Shown one piece after another: positions 8,786 to 15,627 of a stretch of 17,801 bases of DNA (its first letter is position 1; each line of letters starts with the position of its first letter). Where the stretch lies: contig JAUWQC010000004.1 in the NCBI GenBank assembly GCA_030611285.1, forward strand, positions 1-17,801. The letters run 5' to 3'. Below the pieces are notes generated by a model, which saw nothing but the letters and a program-made list of their open reading frames with translations, did not search any database and had not been told where the DNA came from. The translations under genes and the position numbers were made by a program. The stretch is from a bacterium (GTDB taxonomy: Bacteria; Actinomycetota; Humimicrobiia; Humimicrobiales; Humimicrobiaceae).

Positions 8786-9763
8786 ATGTCAGATATATCG
8801 GAAAAATTTGAAAACCTTCAGGTAAGAAAAAAGAAAAAGTTTCTAAAAATTGGAGTAATTGCCGGCGGTATCTCATCTGAAAGAGAAATATCTCTCCTGA
8901 CCGGGAAAAATATTTACAAATCCCTATTAAAATCAGGGTATAATGCTGTCTTCATTGATTTTAAAAACGATTTCTACAGTAAGTTAAAGAAAATTAATTT
9001 AGCATTTTTGGCGCTTCACGGAAGATATGGTGAGGACGGCACTGTTCAGGGGTTACTGGAACTTATGAAGATTCCATATACTGGTTCAGGTGTGCTGGGA
9101 AGTGCTATTGCTATTAATAAGATATTATCGAAGAAGATTCTAGAATATGAAAATATACTTACTCCGGAATACATTGCCCTGGATTCTAATGATGGCCTGA
9201 ATTTAAAGAAGATAAAATCGCTTATAAATAAAAAAATATTCTATCCTGTAATAGTAAAACCGAACCGTGAAGGTTCAACTATAGGTGTAAGTATTGTGAA
9301 TAATAATGATCAGATCAAGCACGCTATTGAAGATGCGGCAGGATATGATAATAAAATTTTGATTGAAAAATATATTAATGGAAGAGAGTTAACTGTGAGT
9401 ATTATAGGTAATGAGCCGGTTGCTCTTCCAATTATTGAAATAAAACCAAAAAGTGGTTTTTACGATTATAAGTCAAAGTACGTTAAAAATATGACTGAGT
9501 ATATAGTTCCTGCCCAGTTGGATAAAGAGATATCCAGGCATATATCTGAAGTAGCGGTTAAGAGCCACAGGATATTGGAATGCAGCGGCATATCAAGAGT
9601 GGATTTTATGCTGGATAATTATAACAATGCTTATGTTTTTGAATTAAATACCATGCCTGGCATGACTGTTACCAGTCTGGTTCCCAGGGCAGCTAAATCT
9701 GCAGGAATTAATTTTGATCTATTAGTAGAGATAATATTGGATTTGGCAAATTTAAAAGTATAA
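8786..9763 (+). CDS. ddl: D-alanine--D-alanine ligase
   Basis: Cytoplasmic ATP-grasp ligase that makes the D-Ala-D-Ala used by MurF. I prefer ATG 8786 (325 aa), which begins one base after the murB stop; an in-frame TTG at 8774 would add four residues and the ribosome binding sites do not decide between them. Motifs: GGISSEREISLLTG; LHGRYGEDGTVQGLLEL; YTGSG; PVIVKPNREGSTIGVS; EKYINGRELTVS; FYDYKSKY omega loop; RVDFMLD; FELNTMPGMT. The Tyr in the FYDYKSKY loop is the D-Ala-D-Ala type residue, so this looks like a housekeeping Ddl and not a VanA-type D-lactate ligase. Confidence 0.95.
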   Translation: MSDISEKFENLQVRKKKKFLKIGVIAGGISSEREISLLTGKNIYKSLLKSGYNAVFIDFKNDFYSKLKKINLAFLALHGRYGEDGTVQGLLELMKIPYTGSGVLGSAIAINKILSKKILEYENILTPEYIALDSNDGLNLKKIKSLINKKIFYPVIVKPNREGSTIGVSIVNNNDQIKHAIEDAAGYDNKILIEKYINGRELTVSIIGNEPVALPIIEIKPKSGFYDYKSKYVKNMTEYIVPAQLDKEISRHISEVAVKSHRILECSGISRVDFMLDNYNNAYVFELNTMPGMTVTSLVPRAAKSAGINFDLLVEIILDLANLKV

Positions 9764-9767
9764 CTTC

Positions 9768-9773
9768 AGGTGG
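9768..9773 (+). promoter_or_regulatory. Ribosome binding site candidate for ftsQ
   Basis: AGGTGG lies just after the ddl stop and four bases before ATT at 9778, in the ftsQ frame. It is the only well-placed Shine-Dalgarno-like sequence upstream of the ftsQ N-terminal segment. It bears on whether ftsQ starts at a rare ATT codon. Confidence 0.4.
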
Positions 9774-9777
9774 TAAA

Positions 9778-10548
9778 ATTAAAAATAGCGAAAATATTAT
9801 CTTAGCCAGAAGAAGAAAAATTTTTAGGAGGAGACTTTGGAATTTTTTCAAGTTCCTGTTGATTTGCTTTTTTTTTGCAGCAGTAGTATGGGGCTTAAAT
9901 TATTTTTATCAAAGTGAGTATTTTAAAGTTAAAAATATAGATATCCAGGATAATACACATTATGAAGATGAGGAAGTCAAAGTTTTAATATCTGAAGTAA
10001 TAGGCGCCAATATATTTGATATAAATAAAAAAATAGTGGAAGAGACTATAGCCCGGGAGTTAAACTGGGTTAAGGAGGCAGAACTAAGAAAGATTTTCCC
10101 TGATAAAGTTATAATAAAATTGGACGAAAGAAAACCTTACCTTAGAATGGTCTATAAAGATAAATATTTTCTGATAGATAGTGAAGGAGTGGTGCTGGAT
10201 AGGATTGAGAAAGAGGATTTGGATGAGTACAAAGATTTAATTCTGGTAAGAAATGTTGTTAATTATAGCGTCGATATTGGAGAAAAAATTGCAAAAAAAA
10301 ATGCATTGAGCTGTGTAGATATTTATAAAGCCTTTGATAGTCAAATAAAAAGTATAATCAAAGAAGCAAGACTTGAAGATAATATTTCAGGAGATATAGT
10401 TTTTAAAACTTACAATGGAGAGGAAATCAACTTTGGCAACAGCAGTGAAATAGTAAAAAAAGTTGAAAATTTAAAACAATTGTTAAAAGAGGAAACAAAT
10501 TATACTATAATAGATTTAAGAAGTCCTGAGTGTCCGGTAGCAGAATAA
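9778..10548 (+). CDS. ftsQ: Cell division protein FtsQ/DivIB (non-canonical start proposed)
   Basis: Single-pass divisome protein that links cytoplasmic and periplasmic division proteins. The ftsQ frame is open back to the ddl stop but has no ATG, GTG or TTG before TTG 9859, which lies inside the membrane segment. The peptide upstream of 9859 (ARRRKIF, RRRLWNFF, then a hydrophobic run) is a typical basic tail and anchor, so I start at ATT 9778 behind AGGTGG, giving 256 aa: tail 1-20, anchor about 24-44, POTRA about 50-120 (YFKVKNIDI, ANIFDI, LNWVKEAELRKIFPDKV, LDERKPYL, LIDSEGVVLD), beta domain to the end. An alternative is GTG 9770 with one base lost in a nearby A-run. Identity is firm; the start is not. 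Confidence 0.88.
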   Translation: MKNSENIILARRRKIFRRRLWNFFKFLLICFFFAAVVWGLNYFYQSEYFKVKNIDIQDNTHYEDEEVKVLISEVIGANIFDINKKIVEETIARELNWVKEAELRKIFPDKVIIKLDERKPYLRMVYKDKYFLIDSEGVVLDRIEKEDLDEYKDLILVRNVVNYSVDIGEKIAKKNALSCVDIYKAFDSQIKSIIKEARLEDNISGDIVFKTYNGEEINFGNSSEIVKKVENLKQLLKEETNYTIIDLRSPECPVAE

Positions 10549-10556
10549 AAAATAGT

Positions 10557-10561
10557 GGAGG
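10557..10561 (+). promoter_or_regulatory. Ribosome binding site of ftsA
   Basis: GGAGG ends five bases before TTG 10567. The alternative GTG at 10555 overlaps this site and cannot use it, so the site fixes the ftsA start at 10567. Confidence 0.75.
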
Positions 10562-10566
10562 TTCGA

Positions 10567-11820
10567 TTGTCAGCGAATGATGAATACATTGTTGGTATTG
10601 ATATAGGCACCACGAAAGTAACCACTTTAATTGGAAGAGTAGGAAAAAATAATACACTAAAAATAAAGGGTTATGGAATTTCTGGTTGCAAAGGGATGAA
10701 AAAAGGTCTGGTTATAGATATTAGCGAAGCTACCAAGTCTATACTTAATTCTGTAGAAATGGCTGAAAAATCTACTAAAATGTTTATTGATAATGCTTAT
10801 ATAGGAGTTACAGGAAAACATATTTCTTCTATAAGTAATTGGAGTGAAATAAATATCAATTCCTCTAATAATATAGTAAGGAAAACAGATGTAGATAAGC
10901 TTATTTCTATGGCAAATAAAGTGAATGTACCCTCACAACACGAAATTATACATACTTTAATCAAGCAATTTGTTATTGATGGAGAAAAAGGTATAGTAGA
11001 TCCTATAGGTCTTTCAGCCAGCAAACTGGCAGTTGAGTTATTAGCTGTTTATGGGACAGCTTCTCTAATTAACAATGTTGTTAATAGTATAAAAGCAGCT
11101 AAAATAGGAATTGAAGATATAATTGTAGAAGCCCTGGCTTCAAGCGAGGCTGTTCTTACCCCTGAAGAAAAGGAGAGCGGAGTAATACTTCTTGATATTG
11201 GAGGCGGAACAACTGATGTTGCAATATATAAGAATAAAAAAATGATATTTGCATATTGTCTGCCGGTAGGTGGAGATTTAATAACCAATGATATTTCTAT
11301 TGGTCTTAATATAACTTTTCCAAAAGCAGAAGAGATTAAGAAAAAATTTGCTAATGTTGATTACAACTTTTATGAGACTTTAAATAAAATCAATATAGGT
11401 GATATTAAGATTGATAGCAACAGGACAACATTAAACATACGGTTGTATAATATAGTAAATTGCAGGGTTAAAGAATTGCTGAACCTGGTTAAAGAAAAAA
11501 TTGAAGGTTATAGTTTTATGCATCAAATCCCATGTGGTCTGGTTATAACTGGAGGAACATCACTACTAAAAGGTATAGCTCTCCTGGCGAATTCAGTTTT
11601 TAATTTACCGGTAAGATTAGGAGTTCCTTATGACGTTGAAGGGCCTTCAGAAGTGATTAATAACCCTATTTATTCTACAGGTGTAGGTTTATTAAAATAT
11701 GCTTCTCAACTGGAAAATTACCTGGATTTGGACCAGATAGGTGAAAAGAACCAGCAGCGTACTTTTATGAGTAGATTTAGGGAATTTATTTTAAAAATTT
11801 TAAAAAATGAAAGCAGGTGA
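10567..11820 (+). CDS. ftsA: Cell division protein FtsA (actin-like FtsZ membrane tether)
   Basis: Actin-fold ATPase that anchors FtsZ filaments to the membrane and recruits later division proteins. The TTG start gives 417 aa, a normal length. Motifs: phosphate-1 loop VGIDIGTTKV (residues about 9-18); SHS2/1C domain over about 80-160 with GVTGKHI; phosphate-2 LLDIGGGTTDVAIY; PVGGDLITNDI; adenosine loop ITGGTSLLKGI; and a C-terminal amphipathic helix (FMSRFREFILKILKN) suited to membrane binding. It follows ftsQ by 18 bp and overlaps nothing after the ftsZ start is set at 11826. SepF, the alternative tether, is also encoded nearby, so both anchors are present. Confidence 0.96.
   Translation: MSANDEYIVGIDIGTTKVTTLIGRVGKNNTLKIKGYGISGCKGMKKGLVIDISEATKSILNSVEMAEKSTKMFIDNAYIGVTGKHISSISNWSEININSSNNIVRKTDVDKLISMANKVNVPSQHEIIHTLIKQFVIDGEKGIVDPIGLSASKLAVELLAVYGTASLINNVVNSIKAAKIGIEDIIVEALASSEAVLTPEEKESGVILLDIGGGTTDVAIYKNKKMIFAYCLPVGGDLITNDISIGLNITFPKAEEIKKKFANVDYNFYETLNKINIGDIKIDSNRTTLNIRLYNIVNCRVKELLNLVKEKIEGYSFMHQIPCGLVITGGTSLLKGIALLANSVFNLPVRLGVPYDVEGPSEVINNPIYSTGVGLLKYASQLENYLDLDQIGEKNQQRTFMSRFREFILKILKNESR
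11815..11820 (+). promoter_or_regulatory. Ribosome binding site of ftsZ, overlapping the ftsA stop
   Basis: AGGTGA includes the ftsA TGA stop and lies five bases before GTG 11826. It rules out the upstream GTG at 11817, which is inside the site, and implies coupling of ftsZ translation to ftsA. Confidence 0.7.
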
Positions 11821-11825
11821 TAGCT

Positions 11826-12968
11826 GTGAGTTTGAACTTTGATAAAAGTTATTATGCTGTTATAAGAGTTATAGGAATAGGCGGCGGCGGCAACAATGCA
11901 ATTAATAGAATGATAGAAGATAATTTAAGCGGATGCGAGTTTGTGGCAATAAATACTGATGCCCAGGTTCTTATGATGTCAAGTGCTGATAGGAAAATAT
12001 TACTTGGCGAAAGTGGCCTGGGGGCAGGATCCGACCCGGAAATTGGCAGGATAGCTGCTGAAAAATCTATAGAATCTATAAAAGAAGTAGTAAAGGATGC
12101 AGATATGATATTCCTTACATTAGGTGAAGGCGGAGGAACTGGAACAGGTGCGGCTCCTATTATAGCAACTGCTGCCAGAGAAGCAGGATGCCTGATAATT
12201 GCAGTTGCAACAAAGCCGTTCACATTTGAAGGCAGAAAAAGGATGAGTCAGGCTGAAGAAGGTATCGAGAATTTAAAAGATAAAGTTGATACCCTTATAA
12301 TAATACCAAATGATAGACTACTGGAGATTTCTGATGATAACACCACACTACTTAATGCCTTTAGACTAGCGGATAATGTGCTTAAGGCAGGTGTTAGAGG
12401 AGTTACTGATCTGATTACTCTGCCAGGACTGATTAATTTAGATTTTTCAGATATAAAATCAGTAATTAAAAATGCAGGGAATGCAATATTGGGAAATGGA
12501 ATAGCATCTGGTGAAAGTAGAGCTATTAAAGCTGCTCAAAATGCAATTAACAGCCCTCTGATAGAAACCTCTATAGAGGGGGCAAACGGAATTTTATTAA
12601 ATATATCTGGTGGACCTGATCTGAAACTTTTTGAAGTCAACCAGGCAGCAGAAATTATAAGGAATGCTTCAAGCCCAAATGCAAATGTTATTTTTGGAGC
12701 TGTTATTGATGAAAGTATGAGTGATAAAATAAAAGTTACCATTATTGCTACTGGATTTGAACCTCCTAAAATCCAGAGAATAAAAACAGATGATGGAATC
12801 AAAAAGAAAAAAGAAGTAGAGAAAAAGTTATTTGAGTTTGAAAAAGATATACTTGCCGGAAAAGATAAAAAAGAAGATTTTAAAAAAATATCAGAGGATG
12901 ACCTCAGGTCTTTAGGAGAAGATGATTATCTTGATATACCTACTTTCCTGAGGAAAAATAAAAAATAA
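11826..12968 (+). CDS. ftsZ: Cell division GTPase FtsZ
   Basis: Tubulin homologue that forms the Z ring. The GTG start gives 380 aa. Motifs: T1 loop GIGGGGNNAINRM (17-29); NTDAQ (43-47); T3 GLGAG (64-68); tubulin signature GGGTGTGAAP (101-110); KPFTFEGRKR; PNDRLLEI; FRLADNVL; T7 loop NLDFSDIKSVI with the catalytic Asp; ATGFEPP; a short charged linker (about 316-368); and the C-terminal peptide LDIPTFLR that binds FtsA and SepF. Compared with B. subtilis FtsZ, recalled from memory, three residues are missing just before the T3 loop (GES-GLGAG versus GAKLTRGLGAG), and Glu100 replaces the usual Met before GGGTGTG. Both look like lineage variants of a working protein. Confidence 0.97.
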   Translation: MSLNFDKSYYAVIRVIGIGGGGNNAINRMIEDNLSGCEFVAINTDAQVLMMSSADRKILLGESGLGAGSDPEIGRIAAEKSIESIKEVVKDADMIFLTLGEGGGTGTGAAPIIATAAREAGCLIIAVATKPFTFEGRKRMSQAEEGIENLKDKVDTLIIIPNDRLLEISDDNTTLLNAFRLADNVLKAGVRGVTDLITLPGLINLDFSDIKSVIKNAGNAILGNGIASGESRAIKAAQNAINSPLIETSIEGANGILLNISGGPDLKLFEVNQAAEIIRNASSPNANVIFGAVIDESMSDKIKVTIIATGFEPPKIQRIKTDDGIKKKKEVEKKLFEFEKDILAGKDKKEDFKKISEDDLRSLGEDDYLDIPTFLRKNKK

Positions 12969-12982
12969 TTTATTTGTTTAAA

Positions 12983-13120
12983 ATGTTTAAAATAGAAAAG
13001 ATATTAGCAGATGGTCTTCCAGTATATTTATCCACTTATTTAAGAAATAGCTATAGAATAGTTTTTTGCTTTGAGGAAGGAGCCACAATGATTAGAATAG
13101 GTTCTATTATCTTTAAATAA
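12983..13120 (+). CDS. Hypothetical 45-aa ORF between ftsZ and sepF (possible gene remnant)
   Basis: An ATG-started ORF of 45 codons begins MFKIEKILADGLPVYLST and ends GSIIFK. I do not recognise it. It lacks a Shine-Dalgarno, but GAGGAAGGAG at 13073-13082 precedes an internal in-frame ATG at 13088. In many dcw clusters this place holds pgeF/ylmD or ylmE. The N-terminal pattern ILxDGLPVYL...S...(10)...GA loosely resembles the first strand of M16-type peptidases, with nothing after it, so it could be the stub of a deleted gene. It may equally be untranslated spacer. Confidence 0.3.
   Translation: MFKIEKILADGLPVYLSTYLRNSYRIVFCFEEGATMIRIGSIIFK
13071..13098 (+). promoter_or_regulatory. Weak sigma-70-type promoter candidate ahead of sepF
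   Basis: TTGAGG at 13071-13076 and TAGAAT at 13093-13098 are separated by 16 bp (4/6 and 5/6 to consensus). This would start a transcript about 40 bp before the sepF ATG, in the only sizeable gap (178 bp) between ftsZ and sepF. AT-rich DNA gives such matches by chance, so it is only a candidate. Confidence 0.27.
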
Positions 13121-13146
13121 ATTTTTAATTATATAGAGGAGGAACA

Positions 13147-13659
13147 ATGAGTAGATTTTTTAAGAAAATTCTTTCTTTTTTTGGTTTATCGGATGAAGGT
13201 GATATAGGTATCAGAGATAAAAAGGATGAAAATACAGCAGGACCGGAAGCCAGAATGTTAAGAGATAGAAGTGGTAAAATAGATGCAAGACATAGCAAAA
13301 AGAATCTAAGGAGAGGGCGTATTATTAGCGCGAATCCGCCAAGAAAAGTTTCATTAATTGGTTCAGTTAAAGGTGGAATAAAATCAAAAGTATTTGTAGC
13401 AGAACCAAAGGAATTTGAGGAAATACAGATAATTGCGGATAATTATAAGGATGATATTCCTATAATAATCAATCTACAGAAGGTAGACCAGGATCTTGGT
13501 AAAAGAGTTATTGATTTTTGTAGTGGACTTACCTATGCCTTAGAGGGAAATATAAAAAAAGTGGCAGAAAAAGTTTTCTTAATTACTCCATATAATGTAG
13601 AAGTTAGTTCGGAAGAAGAAGAACTACTGGAGGAAAAAGGTTTTTATAATCATTTTTAA
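13147..13659 (+). CDS. sepF: Cell division protein SepF
   Basis: Cytoplasmic membrane anchor and bundling factor for FtsZ. It has 170 aa and starts at an ATG behind a strong AGAGGAGG site. The N-terminus MSRFFKKILSFFGL is an amphipathic membrane-binding helix, followed by a charged basic linker (about 20-70). The conserved core (about 77-162) reads KVFVAEPKEFEEIQIIADN, IIINLQKVD, KRVIDFCSGLTYALEG and KVFLITPYNVEV, as expected for the SepF fold. Its place downstream of ftsZ matches Gram-positive and cyanobacterial clusters. Confidence 0.95.
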   Translation: MSRFFKKILSFFGLSDEGDIGIRDKKDENTAGPEARMLRDRSGKIDARHSKKNLRRGRIISANPPRKVSLIGSVKGGIKSKVFVAEPKEFEEIQIIADNYKDDIPIIINLQKVDQDLGKRVIDFCSGLTYALEGNIKKVAEKVFLITPYNVEVSSEEEELLEEKGFYNHF

Positions 13660-13677
13660 AAATAGAGGAGTATTTAT

Positions 13678-14499
13678 TTGGGTAATTACAAATTAGGGAT
13701 AATCGGCTGTGGAAATATGGGCGAAGCGATACTAAAGGGAATACTGGACTCCAGTTTCTTAAAATCTAATGAAATAATATTCTATGATAATGATAATTAC
13801 CGGAGCAGGTACATTAAAAATAATTATAAAATATATTCAGCTGAAGGAATTATTGAAGTCATAAAAAAGTCCAGATATATATTACTGGCAGTAAAACCAC
13901 AGAACCTAAAAATTGTATTGGAACAGATGAAGAGTTGTTTTAATTTTAGGGTAAATTCAATTATCAGTATTGTTGCCGGGATACCCACATATTATATAGA
14001 GAAAAAATTGAATTCAAATGTTTCAGTTATAAGAATAATGCCCAATACTCCTGCATTATTTAAAAAAGGTGCAGCTGCGATAAGTGAGGGAAGATTTGCA
14101 AAAAGCGGGGACTTATTATTTTCGAAAAATTTAATAAAAAATATAGGTGATTATGTAATAATTGAAGAAAAGTACCAGAATATAGCGGCAGCTTTAAATG
14201 GAAGCGGACCAGCTTACTTTTTTCTTTTTTGTAAATATTTGATTGAAGCTGGAATAAGAAATGGACTGGACCCAGAAATATCAAAAAAATTAGTGACCAG
14301 TACTATGATTGGAGCGGGAATAACTATTGAGAAATCTAGAATTGACCTTGATGGTTTAATAAAAAAGGTCGCATCACCAGGCGGGACTACTGAGGAAGCC
14401 TTAAAAGAATTTAAGAGAAGGAGGCTGGATAAAATAATTTATAATGCTGTAGAAAGTGCGAAGAAAAGAGCATACCAGTTGCAGAATTTTCTTGACTAA
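13678..14499 (+). CDS. proC: Pyrroline-5-carboxylate reductase ProC
   Basis: Cytoplasmic NAD(P)H-dependent enzyme for the last step of proline synthesis. The TTG start has AGAGGAG at 13664-13670 with 7-bp spacing; 273 aa is the normal length. Motifs: GIIGCGNMGEAILKGIL Rossmann loop (residues about 7-23); LAVKPQNL; SIVAGIPTYYIE; VIRIMPNTPALFKKGAAAI; and the C-terminal dimerisation and active-site region NGSGPAYFFLF...VASPGGTTEEAL. A metabolic gene between sepF and yggT is a recurrent neighbourhood (proC sits near sepF or yggT in several phyla), but its link to division is unclear. Confidence 0.96.
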   Translation: MGNYKLGIIGCGNMGEAILKGILDSSFLKSNEIIFYDNDNYRSRYIKNNYKIYSAEGIIEVIKKSRYILLAVKPQNLKIVLEQMKSCFNFRVNSIISIVAGIPTYYIEKKLNSNVSVIRIMPNTPALFKKGAAAISEGRFAKSGDLLFSKNLIKNIGDYVIIEEKYQNIAAALNGSGPAYFFLFCKYLIEAGIRNGLDPEISKKLVTSTMIGAGITIEKSRIDLDGLIKKVASPGGTTEEALKEFKRRRLDKIIYNAVESAKKRAYQLQNFLD

Positions 14500-14509
14500 A
14501 GGAAATGTA

Positions 14510-14794
14510 ATGAGACTTTTTATTGAGCTGGTTATATTTTTTTTAAGGGTTTATATTGGTATAATATGTATAAGAGTAATTATATCGTGGTTTAGGATAA
14601 ATCCAAGTGGTTTCTGGATCAAGGCTTATAAATTGTTAGTTGACATAACTGAACCATTTTTAATAATATTTAGGAAAATTGTACCATTAGCGAAGATTGG
14701 AAGGTTTTATATTGATCTTTCTTATATTGCAGCAATTATAATAATTGAGCTATTAATATTATTGTTGCGTTATGTAGGTTATAGATATATGTAG
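14510..14794 (+). CDS. YggT/YlmG family membrane protein
   Basis: Small membrane protein of 94 aa with two hydrophobic segments (about 2-25 and 69-91). I start at ATG 14510 behind AAAGGA at 14498-14503; an upstream in-frame GTG at 14456 would lie inside proC. The family signature is present: IRVIISWFRINP, LVDITEPFLIIFRKIVP, and a GRFYIDLSYIAAIII ending. YggT/YlmG proteins are associated with division or nucleoid organisation and with membrane protein assembly, but their exact activity is not established. Genes of this family commonly sit between sepF and divIVA, as here. Confidence 0.92.
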   Translation: MRLFIELVIFFLRVYIGIICIRVIISWFRINPSGFWIKAYKLLVDITEPFLIIFRKIVPLAKIGRFYIDLSYIAAIIIIELLILLLRYVGYRYM

Positions 14795-14820
14795 ATAATA
14801 AATTTTGTCTGGAGGTAGTT

Positions 14821-15351
14821 ATGAATATAAATGCGGAGAGTATCCAAAAAAAGGAATTTCATATTGTATTCAAAGGATATAAACCGGAAGAGGTTGATAA
14901 ATTTTTAGATATTCTTACAGTGGAATTCGATAGATTGAAGAAATCTCAAAGGCAACTTCAGGAAAATTTGGATAAACTAAAATATGAGGGAAATAAGGAA
15001 TCTGTTGAAATGAAAAGGGTTATTCAGGAAGCTCTTGTATCAGCGCATAAGGTGGCAGAAGATATAAAACGAAAAGCAGAAAAAGAAGCAGAGAAAATAG
15101 TAAGAAATAAAATAGCAAAGGAAGAGGAGGCATATAAGTACTTATTGGGTAAAAAAGCTCAATTAGAGGGAGATATAAAGAAACTAAACCAGGAATATGG
15201 GGACTTTAAAGGTAAGATTTCTAAAGTGGTGGATGATTTTAAGGAAACAACTTCAAAATTAGCAGAGGAGAAATTTATTAAAATTCCTGAAATTAGTAAG
15301 ATGAGTTTTGATATTGATAAAATTAAAATAGGTGAAGAGGAAAAAGAATAA
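14821..15351 (+). CDS. divIVA: DivIVA-family polar/septal scaffold protein, C-terminally interrupted
   Basis: Coiled-coil protein that binds curved membrane at poles and septa and recruits partners. It starts at ATG behind GGAGG (14812-14816) and runs 176 codons to TAA 15349-15351. The N-terminal DivIVA domain is clear: Ile8-Gln-Lys-Lys-Glu-Phe, Phe17-Lys18-Gly19-Tyr20 (Phe17 is the membrane-inserting residue and Lys18 replaces the usual Arg), then EEVDKFLD. Coiled-coil heptads cover about 27-140. The stop falls inside a KIGEEEKE repeat, and the same frame stays open for 91 more codons to TGA 15625-15627. Aligned repeat copies have GAG or GAA where this one has TAA, so the protein was probably 268 aa before a one-base change. 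Confidence 0.93.
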   Translation: MNINAESIQKKEFHIVFKGYKPEEVDKFLDILTVEFDRLKKSQRQLQENLDKLKYEGNKESVEMKRVIQEALVSAHKVAEDIKRKAEKEAEKIVRNKIAKEEEAYKYLLGKKAQLEGDIKKLNQEYGDFKGKISKVVDDFKETTSKLAEEKFIKIPEISKMSFDIDKIKIGEEEKE

Positions 15352-15531
15352 AAGTTAATAGGAGAAGAGGAAGAAAAACGGGGAATTTATGAATCTGAAG
15401 AAAAGTTCATAGAGGAAGGTGCAAAAGAGGAAAAGTTAATAGGTGAAGAGGAAAAAGAAGAGGAAGAGGAGGAAAAATTTATAGGTGAAGAGGAAAAAGA
15501 AGAAAAGTTAATAGGAGAAGGGAAAGAAGAA
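15328..15531 (+). repeat. Degenerate tandem repeat encoding K(L/F)IGEEEKEE units
   Basis: A 21-nt unit beginning ATAGGTGAAGAGG occurs in three identical copies at 15328-15348, 15439-15459 and 15481-15501. Diverged copies lie at 15358-15378 and 15511-15531. All are in the divIVA frame and encode IGEEEKE or close variants, making a highly acidic segment. The divIVA TAA immediately follows the first copy; the other two exact copies are followed by GAG and GAA. Confidence 0.85.
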
Positions 15532-15627
15532 GAAAAAGGAAAATATAAGCCAAAAAGAGTTAAAAAGAAAATAGACATAGCCAATCCGGATATAATTAAT
15601 GATTTCTTTAAGACTGATGAAGACTGA
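15352..15627 (+). pseudogene. divIVA: In-frame continuation of divIVA beyond the TAA stop (disconnected C-terminal tail)
   Basis: Ninety-one codons stay open in the divIVA frame after its TAA and end at TGA 15625. The first two thirds are Glu/Lys repeats (KLIGEEE, KFIGEEEKEE). The last 28 residues (KGKYKPKRVKKK, then IDIANPDIINDFFKTDED) are non-repetitive and look like a real C-terminus: a basic patch followed by an acidic-hydrophobic end. There is no ATG, GTG or TTG in frame after the stop, so the tail cannot be independently translated in the usual way. It overlaps the next gene's ATG (15617) by 11 bp, the spacing expected if translation once ran through. A nonsense mutation, stop readthrough or a base-calling error would each explain it. 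Confidence 0.7.

Noticed and set aside
9826..9918. AGGAGGAG at 9826-9833 followed by TTG 9837, as a possible ftsQ start
   Set aside because: That TTG is out of the ftsQ frame and its frame soon stops. AGG AGG AGA encodes Arg-Arg-Arg of the FtsQ basic tail in the right frame, so the match to a ribosome binding site is coincidental.
11852..12223. 123-codon ORF on the - strand within ftsZ
   Set aside because: It covers the most conserved part of ftsZ; the Ala/Pro-rich product mirrors the glycine-rich loops.
15328..15531. Repeats considered as a CRISPR array
   Set aside because: Units are short, contiguous, in frame with divIVA and differ in spacing; no unique spacers and no cas genes.
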